Shown here: positions 6,984 to 10,662 of the stretch, in pieces
How positions within the stretch are numbered: position 1 is the first letter of the stretch
Layout: the number at the start of each line of letters is the position of its first letter
Assembly (NCBI GenBank): GCA_036380695.1
Contig: DASVEG010000098.1
Location: 1-10,662, forward strand
Direction of reading: 5' to 3'
From: DASVEG01 sp036380695
GTDB lineage: Bacteria > Actinomycetota > Acidimicrobiia > Acidimicrobiales > CADCTF01
DNA: 10,662 bases
Program-made: the position numbers and the translations under genes
Notes under the pieces: model-generated
Told to the model about the DNA's origin: nothing
The model's database searches: none
What the model saw: only the letters and a program-made list of their open reading frames with translations

Positions 6984-7849
6984 GGGCTCACCATCGTTCC
7001 GACCCCTTCCCGGGTGAAGATCTCGAGCAGGAGCGCGTGGGGCAGCCGCCCGTCGAGGATGTGCGCGTGCCCGACGCCGTTGCGCACCGCGCGCACGCAC
7101 GACTCGACCTTCGGGATCATCCCCTCGCTGACGACGCCCTGGGCGATCAGCCCGTGCAGGTCGTCGGCGGTCACGGTGGAGATGAGCGTCGCCGGGTCGT
7201 CGCGGTCCCTGCGGATGCCCTCGATGTTGGTGAGGTAGACGAGCTTCGCCGCGCCGAGGGCCTCGGCGATGGCTCCCGCCGCGGTGTCGGCGTTGATGTT
7301 GTACGCCTGACCGTCCGGGTCGATGCCGATCGTCGCGATGACCGGGATGAGCTCTTCGTTCAGCAAGCGATCGAGGATCGACGCGTCTATCGACTCCACG
7401 TCGCCGACGAAGCCGAGCTCGGGTTTGCGCTGGCTCGCGACGATGAGCGCGGCGTCCTCGCCCGACAGGCCGACGGCGAGGGGGGCGTGCGCGTTGATGG
7501 CCGACACGATCTCGCGGTTCACCTTGCCGACGAGCACCATCCTCGCGATGTCGAGGGTCTCGGAGTCGGTGACGCGGAGCCCGTCGCGGAACTCGGGCAC
7601 CTTGCCGAGGCGCTCCATGAGCTCGCCGATCTGGGGGCCACCACCGTGCACCACGACCGGGCGCATCCCGACCGAGCGCATGAGCACGACGTCCTGGGCG
7701 AACAGGTCGAGCTCGACGTCGGACCCGATGGCGTTGCCGCCGTACTTGACGACGACCACCTTGCCGGAGAATCGCCGGATGTACGGCAGGGCGTCGGCGA
7801 GGATCGCCGCCTTCGTCGCCGCGTCGATCTGCGGGAAGGCGAGCGTCAC
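6980..7849 (-). CDS. argB: N-acetylglutamate kinase
   Basis: ArgB phosphorylates N-acetylglutamate, the committed and usually feedback-controlled step. The 289-residue amino-acid-kinase fold protein has KYGGNA (35-40) with catalytic Lys35, HGGGPQIG (68-75), NINADTAAG (184-192) and GMIPKV (243-248). An extra N-terminal helix (about residues 7-28) precedes KYGG, and the C-terminus reads LLEIFTREGVGTMV. Both are features of the hexameric, arginine-inhibited NAGK class, so allosteric inhibition by arginine is likely (inference). The GTG start at 7847-7849 overlaps the argJ stop in GTGA. The N-terminus it gives matches the family, and the longer upstream open frame lies inside argJ. Confidence 0.97.
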   Translation of the reverse strand: MTLAFPQIDAATKAAILADALPYIRRFSGKVVVVKYGGNAIGSDVELDLFAQDVVLMRSVGMRPVVVHGGGPQIGELMERLGKVPEFRDGLRVTDSETLDIARMVLVGKVNREIVSAINAHAPLAVGLSGEDAALIVASQRKPELGFVGDVESIDASILDRLLNEELIPVIATIGIDPDGQAYNINADTAAGAIAEALGAAKLVYLTNIEGIRRDRDDPATLISTVTADDLHGLIAQGVVSEGMIPKVESCVRAVRNGVGHAHILDGRLPHALLLEIFTREGVGTMVSP

Positions 7850-9015
7850 GACGTGCCCATGTTCTCGTCGACGTACGCGTGGGTGAGGTCGTTCGTGAGG
7901 ATCCAGTCGACGCCGGTGCCGAGCCCCAGGTCGGCCGTGAGCTCGATGGCGCGCCCCGCCATGTGCGAGGCCAGCGCCGCCTCGTCGTGCGCGACCGCGA
8001 CGCCGCCGCGGCAGACCTCGACACCGCCGTAGCGAACCGACAGGCGGTCGATGTCGAACTCGACGCCCGCCGTCCCGAGGTCGCTCGCGACGCGACCCCA
8101 GTACGGGTCCTGGCCGTACCACGAGCACTTCGTGAGCTGGCTCTCCGCGACCTTACGGGCGGCCTGGCGCGCCTCGTCGTTCGTTCGAGCCCCCTCGACC
8201 GTGACCGTGACGACCTTGGTGGCGCCCTCGGCGTCCGCGGCCATCTGCTTCGCGAGCGAGAGGCACGCGTCGAAGACGGCGTCGGCGAGCGCGGCGGGGT
8301 CGACGCGCCCGGCGCGGCCGCTGGCGAGGAGGATGACCGTGTCGTTCGTCGAGGTGCAGCCGTCGACCGACAAGCGGTTGAACGAGCCGGCGACAGCGGC
8401 CGCCAGAGCGGTCTGGAGGACGACCGGGTCGACCAGGGCGTCGGTGGTGAGGACGGCGAGCATCGTCGCCATGTCGGGTGCGAGCATGGCCGCCCCCTTC
8501 GCCATGCCGCCGACGGTGAAGCCGTCCCTCGCGATCACCACCTGCTTGTCGGCGGTGTCCGTCGTCATGATCGCCCTGGCCGCGTCGCCGCTGTTGCTCG
8601 ACCGGTGCATGGCGCTCGCCGCCAGGTCGGGGATGGCCTTGTCGATCCGGTCGATCGGCAGCGGGATGCCGATCAGCCCGGTCGAGCACACCAGCACGTG
8701 CTCGGTGTCGCATCCGAGCGCCGACGCGGTCGTGGACGCCATGCGGGTCGCGTGCTCGCGCCCGTCGGCACCCGTGGCCGCGTTCGCGTTGCCGGAGTTG
8801 AGGACGACCGCGGCCGCGTGGCCGTCCGTGTGGGCGAGGTGGGCGCGGCACACCTGCACGGGCGCGGCGGCCGCCTTGTTGCGGGTGAAGGTGGCCGCGG
8901 CGGGCACGGGCCGGCCGTCGGCGGTTGCCACGATGGCGAGGTCGAGCGCGCCGCTCGCCTTCACGCCGCAGGCCGCGCCGGCGGCCACGAATCCTTGCGC
9001 TGCGGTGACCGACAT
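7846..9015 (-). CDS. argJ: Glutamate N-acetyltransferase (ornithine acetyltransferase)
   Basis: ArgJ moves the acetyl group from N-acetylornithine to glutamate, closing the acetyl cycle. Some members also use acetyl-CoA, and sequence alone does not tell mono- from bifunctional enzymes. The 389-residue precursor is an Ntn-type autoprocessing protein. The cleavage site is A183-T184 in KGAAMLAPDMATMLAVLTTDA (173-193), where Thr184 becomes the N-terminal nucleophile of the beta chain. The oxyanion segment STGLIG (111-116) and VVLNSGNANAATG (70-82) are present. KGAAM replaces the commoner KGxGM. The C-terminus DLTHAYVDENMGTS is the canonical family end. The ATG lies 7 nt after argC, and the stop overlaps argB by 4 nt. 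Confidence 0.97.
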   Translation of the reverse strand: MSVTAAQGFVAAGAACGVKASGALDLAIVATADGRPVPAAATFTRNKAAAAPVQVCRAHLAHTDGHAAAVVLNSGNANAATGADGREHATRMASTTASALGCDTEHVLVCSTGLIGIPLPIDRIDKAIPDLAASAMHRSSNSGDAARAIMTTDTADKQVVIARDGFTVGGMAKGAAMLAPDMATMLAVLTTDALVDPVVLQTALAAAVAGSFNRLSVDGCTSTNDTVILLASGRAGRVDPAALADAVFDACLSLAKQMAADAEGATKVVTVTVEGARTNDEARQAARKVAESQLTKCSWYGQDPYWGRVASDLGTAGVEFDIDRLSVRYGGVEVCRGGVAVAHDEAALASHMAGRAIELTADLGLGTGVDWILTNDLTHAYVDENMGTS

Positions 9016-9022
9016 CAGCGGC

Positions 9023-10036
9023 TCACGGGAAGAGACCGGCGAGCGGGAGTCCTGCCGTCTCGTCGAGGTCGAGGGCGATGTTGGCGCATTGGACGGCCTG
9101 CCCCGACGCGCCCTTCACCAGGTTGTCGATGGCGGCGATCACCACGACCCAGCCGGTGCGTTCGTCGCGGCGCGCGGTCAGGATGGCCGTGTTCGCCCCC
9201 CTCGTCGCCTTGGTCGACGGCGACGCGTCGGTGACCACGACGAAGGGTTCCTCCGCGTAGAACTCGCGCAAGGTCTCGAGCGGGTCGTCGCTGTTGCCAG
9301 CGGCGGGGCGGGCGTAACACGTGGCGAGGATGCCGCGCGTCATCGGCGCGAGGTGGGGCGTGAACAGCACCTGCGCGCCCGTCGCCTGCTCGATCTCGGG
9401 CGTGTGGCGGTGGGTGAGGAGGCCGTACGCGGCGAAGTCCTCGTCGACGGCGCCGAAGTGGAGCTCGGGCTTCGGCACCCGGCCTGCGCCAGAGACGCCG
9501 CTGGCCGCGTCGACGACGGCGCCGGCGGGGTCGATCACGCCGAGGCGTACGAGCGGTGCGAGCGCGAGCGCGGCGGCGGTGACGTAGCAACCCGCGGCGG
9601 CGACGAGCGCCGCCCCCCGGAGGTCGTCGCGGAACAGCTCGGGGATGCCGTACGCCGCGTCGGCCAAGAGGTCGGGGCACGCGTGCTGCTCGCCGTACCA
9701 CTGCGGGTACAGCGCGGCGTCGCGGAGGCGGAAGTCGGCGGCGAGGTCGACGATGTTCCCCACCCGCTTGCGCAGGTCGGGGACGATCTCCTGGCTACGG
9801 CCATGCGGCAGCGCCAGGAACACGAGGTCGAGGCCGTCGAAGGCGGCGACGTCGAGCGGCTCGTACGACAGGTCGGGGTACGCAGCCGCGAGGCTCGGGT
9901 AGAGATCGCCGACGCGGGAGCCTGCCTGGGTATCGCCCGTCGCCAGTTTCACGTGCATGTCCGGATGGCCGTGCACGAGGCGCAGCAGCTCTGCGCCCGT
10001 GTACCCCGACGCCCCGGCGATGCCGACGGATACCAT
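9023..10036 (-). CDS. argC: N-acetyl-gamma-glutamyl-phosphate reductase
   Basis: ArgC reduces N-acetylglutamyl phosphate to the semialdehyde with NADPH. The 337-residue protein starts with the dinucleotide-binding VGIAGASGYTGAELLRL (4-20). It has DLAADFRL (97-104), the active-site Cys150 in AAAGCYVTAAALALAP (146-161), ASGVSGAGR (178-186) and HRHTPEIEQ (209-217) with the catalytic-type His211. The active-site signature is slightly off: the family pattern has Pro-Gly-Cys, and here it is Ala-Gly-Cys. The nucleotide sequence supports Ala with no sign of a frameshift. ATG at 10034-10036 is chosen over GTG at 10049-10051 because it gives the standard N-terminus and because a -10 element lies over the GTG. 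No Shine-Dalgarno precedes the ATG. It is the first gene of the operon. Confidence 0.97.
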   Translation of the reverse strand: MVSVGIAGASGYTGAELLRLVHGHPDMHVKLATGDTQAGSRVGDLYPSLAAAYPDLSYEPLDVAAFDGLDLVFLALPHGRSQEIVPDLRKRVGNIVDLAADFRLRDAALYPQWYGEQHACPDLLADAAYGIPELFRDDLRGAALVAAAGCYVTAAALALAPLVRLGVIDPAGAVVDAASGVSGAGRVPKPELHFGAVDEDFAAYGLLTHRHTPEIEQATGAQVLFTPHLAPMTRGILATCYARPAAGNSDDPLETLREFYAEEPFVVVTDASPSTKATRGANTAILTARRDERTGWVVVIAAIDNLVKGASGQAVQCANIALDLDETAGLPLAGLFP

Positions 10037-10042
10037 CCGGGA

Positions 10043-10048
10043 ACTATA
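10043..10048 (-). promoter_or_regulatory. Predicted argC -10 element (leaderless mRNA)
   Basis: The minus strand reads TATAGT, one base from the TATAAT consensus, in a region otherwise very GC-rich. It is followed by 6 nt (TCCCGG) and then the argC ATG. A start 6-7 nt after the -10 would fall on or next to the A of the ATG. This is the usual arrangement for leaderless transcripts in actinobacteria and fits the missing Shine-Dalgarno. No good -35 is found 16-19 nt upstream. TATAAG at 10063-10068 is a second candidate -10 with a leader of about 20 nt. Confidence 0.55.
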
Positions 10049-10054
10049 CACGTC

Positions 10055-10072
10055 TGTGCATGCTTATACAGA
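10055..10072 (-). promoter_or_regulatory. Putative ArgR operator (ARG box)
   Basis: The core on the minus strand (10057-10070) is TGTAT, four bases AAGC, then ATGCA. It matches 8 of the 10 core positions of the ARG box consensus TGAAT-N4-ATTCA, with the 18-bp frame extending two bases on each side. A second left half-site TGTAT occurs 20 bp downstream, overlapping the -10 element, but its right half is not recognisable. Position just upstream of the -10 of the first arg gene, with argR in the same operon, supports a repressor site. ARG boxes often occur as pairs; only one full copy is visible. Confidence 0.6.
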
Positions 10073-10185
10073 GCCCTGAGGCCGGTGCGCGGCAGCGCAG
10101 CCGCAGCCGGAGCCGGAGCTCCGCTTTCCCGCAGTAAACGGTGTTGTAGCGCGGACTTCTGCGAAAAAGCGCGGGTGTTGGGGGC

Positions 10186-10323
10186 GGGTCGCGTTGCCGC
10201 GGCGGGGCCGCCTCGCTGGGTCGGGGGGCCCGCGGGGCCGGGGTGCCCGCGGGGTCGGGGGGCCCGCGGGGCCGGGGTGCCCGCGGGGCCGGGGCGCCCG
10301 CGGGGGCTGGGGTCGCGTTGCCG
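10186..10323 (+). repeat. 14-bp direct repeats flanking the GC array
   Basis: GGGTCGCGTTGCCG occurs exactly at 10186-10199 and again at 10310-10323, 124 bp apart, on either side of the 17-bp tandem array. The match is exact and includes the TT, so it is not explained by G/C bias alone. It may mark duplication or insertion of the array, or be part of a larger degenerate repeat. Confidence 0.7.
10221..10312 (+). repeat. 17-bp GC-only tandem repeat array, five units
   Basis: GCCCGCGGGG, containing the palindrome CCCGCGGG, recurs exactly at 10228, 10245, 10262, 10279 and 10296, so the period is 17 bp. The 7-bp linkers alternate TCGGGGG and CCGGGGT. The block 10221-10254 is therefore repeated exactly as 10255-10288 (a 34-bp higher-order unit), followed by a half unit with linker CCGGGGC. 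A degenerate copy (7 of 10) sits at 10211-10220. The plus strand has eleven runs of four or more G separated by short loops, which fits the G-quadruplex pattern, and each unit can also form a short GC hairpin. The flanking genes are transcribed from the other strand, so their RNA would be C-rich. Confidence 0.9.
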
Positions 10324-10356
10324 GATCGGCGCGCCGGGCCGGGGTCGCGGGGGCCG

Positions 10357-10389
10357 TCCACAGGCTTTCCCTGGTGTCGATCCACAGGC
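10357..10389 (+). repeat. Two 9-bp direct repeats TCCACAGGC
   Basis: TCCACAGGC occurs at 10357-10365 and 10381-10389, 24 bp apart. With the preceding bases the copies read CCGTCCACA and CGATCCACA, each 7 of 9 to the DnaA box form TT(G/A)TCCACA. Two near matches are weak evidence for DnaA binding; the direct repeat itself is certain. Confidence 0.5.
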
Positions 10390-10413
10390 CGAGTCCGACG
10401 CGCCGGATCGGTT

Positions 10414-10458
10414 TTTGGGCGCGAACACACGCACTATATGGCCGTTTTCGCGCCCAAA
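10414..10458 (-). terminator. 12-bp inverted repeat after pheT, terminator-like
   Basis: On the minus strand TTTGGGCGCGAA (10447-10458) and TTCGCGCCCAAA (10414-10425) are perfectly complementary, with a 21-nt loop. CGG/CCG can add three pairs outside an AA bulge. The stem begins 21 nt after the pheT stop, which is where a terminator or 3'-end stabilising hairpin would be. No U-tract follows on either strand, so it is not a classic intrinsic terminator. A protein-binding palindrome is an alternative. Confidence 0.5.
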
Positions 10459-10478
10459 CCGGAAGGAGGGCGGGGGCG

Positions 10479-10662
10479 TTAGGTGCGCAGTGACGCGCCG
10501 GTGGCGGACTCGACGGCGGCGATGGCGCGGGAGCGGATCTCGCCGACGTCCTCGTCGGTGAGCGTGCGGTCGACGGCATTGAACCGGAGGCGGAACGCGA
10601 GGCCGCGGGTGCGATCCGGGACGCGGTCGCCGCGGTAGACGTCGAAGAGGCGGAGGTCGACG
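10479..10662 (-). CDS. pheT: Phenylalanyl-tRNA synthetase beta subunit, C-terminal end (partial)
   Basis: Only the last 60 residues and the TAA stop (10479-10481) are in the window; the gene continues to the right. The piece reads VDLRLFDVYRGDRVP, LAFRLRF and DRTLTDEDVGEIRSRAIAAVE. This is the C-terminal FDX-ACB (ferredoxin-fold anticodon-binding) domain of bacterial PheT, with its typical LFDVYRG, SLAFRLRF and DRTLTDEEV landmarks. The alpha2-beta2 enzyme charges tRNA-Phe, and this domain contacts the tRNA anticodon region. pheS-pheT next to argC is a known actinobacterial neighbourhood. Nothing appears broken in the visible part. Confidence 0.95.
   Translation of the reverse strand, partial: VDLRLFDVYRGDRVPDRTRGLAFRLRFNAVDRTLTDEDVGEIRSRAIAAVESATGASLRT

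Larger units (their letters stand above)
10037..10478. other. pheT-argC intergenic region, no gene
   Basis: About 440 nt without a supported gene. From pheT leftwards it holds a 12-bp inverted repeat (10414-10458), two copies of a 9-bp direct repeat (10357-10389), a 17-bp GC-only tandem array (10221-10312) flanked by two copies of a 14-bp direct repeat, a 10-bp perfect palindrome CGGAGCTCCG (10114-10123), and finally the argC operator and promoter. Open frames across it on both strands are due to the lack of A/T-rich stop codons. Their Gly/Pro/Arg repeats come from the tandem array. Confidence 0.8.

Noticed and set aside
5805..8024. Longer argD-frame protein of 739 residues (possible fusion)
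   Set aside because: The N-terminal half is a frame shadow of argB and argJ. The ATG overlapping the argB stop gives a normal-length aminotransferase.
10037..10051. Alternative argC start at GTG 10049-10051
   Set aside because: It would add five residues not found in the family and sits on the predicted -10 element. The ATG at 10034-10036 gives the standard N-terminus.
10221..10312. CRISPR-like array
   Set aside because: Repeats are 10 bp with 7-bp near-identical linkers, far too short and not unique. No cas genes are present. It is a simple tandem repeat.
10194..10493. Gly/Pro/Arg-rich 'collagen-like' or PGRS-like small protein over the tandem array
   Set aside because: The 17-bp period is not a multiple of three, so each unit shifts frame. 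Frames are open on both strands simply because the array contains almost no A or T. No ribosome site or conserved domain is seen.
8051..10561. An 836-residue plus-strand open frame over argJ, argC and the intergenic array
   Set aside because: Antisense to argJ and argC and made of low-complexity sequence. Its end is only the translation of the GC repeat.

Overview
The window looks like a chromosomal housekeeping segment of a high-GC actinobacterium. Three things support this: the strong G/C third-position bias, the gene order pheT - argC-J-B-D-F-R-G-H, which is the known actinobacterial arginine cluster order, and a 5' 16S rRNA sequence of actinobacterial type. I lean towards an uncultured or little-studied member of the Acidimicrobiia, but this rests on general impression (16S 5' domain and protein flavour) and not on a search.

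Everything is on the minus strand, so transcription runs right to left. At the right edge (10479-10662) is the 3' end of pheT (phenylalanyl-tRNA synthetase beta subunit). A gene-free stretch follows (10037-10478). It holds a long inverted repeat just after pheT, two short direct repeats, a very GC-rich 17-bp tandem array with G-quadruplex potential, and then the argC control region, where an ARG-box-like operator lies next to a -10 element placed so close to the ATG that the mRNA is probably leaderless. The arginine operon argCJBDFRGH fills 1773-10036 with gaps of 22 nt or less and three start/stop overlaps. Two further genes overlap its end: a YbgC-like 4HBT thioesterase (1352-1780) and an AAG-type 3-methyladenine DNA glycosylase (763-1368). 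I see no intrinsic terminator after them. A consensus-like promoter (682-710), a structured leader with a boxA-like element, and the first ~374 nt of a 16S rRNA gene (1-374, cut by the window edge) follow.

Together ArgJ, ArgB, ArgC and ArgD make ornithine by the acetyl-recycling route, and ArgF, ArgG and ArgH convert it to arginine. ArgR, encoded inside the operon, most likely represses it through the box upstream of argC. ArgB has the N-terminal helix and C-terminal signature of arginine-inhibited kinases, so both transcriptional and allosteric feedback are expected.

I found no new defence, mobile or biosynthetic system. The coding part is ordinary. The parts that deserve a second look are the pheT-argC intergenic region, the hairpin at the thioesterase/glycosylase junction, and a few unusual residues in ArgC and ArgF.
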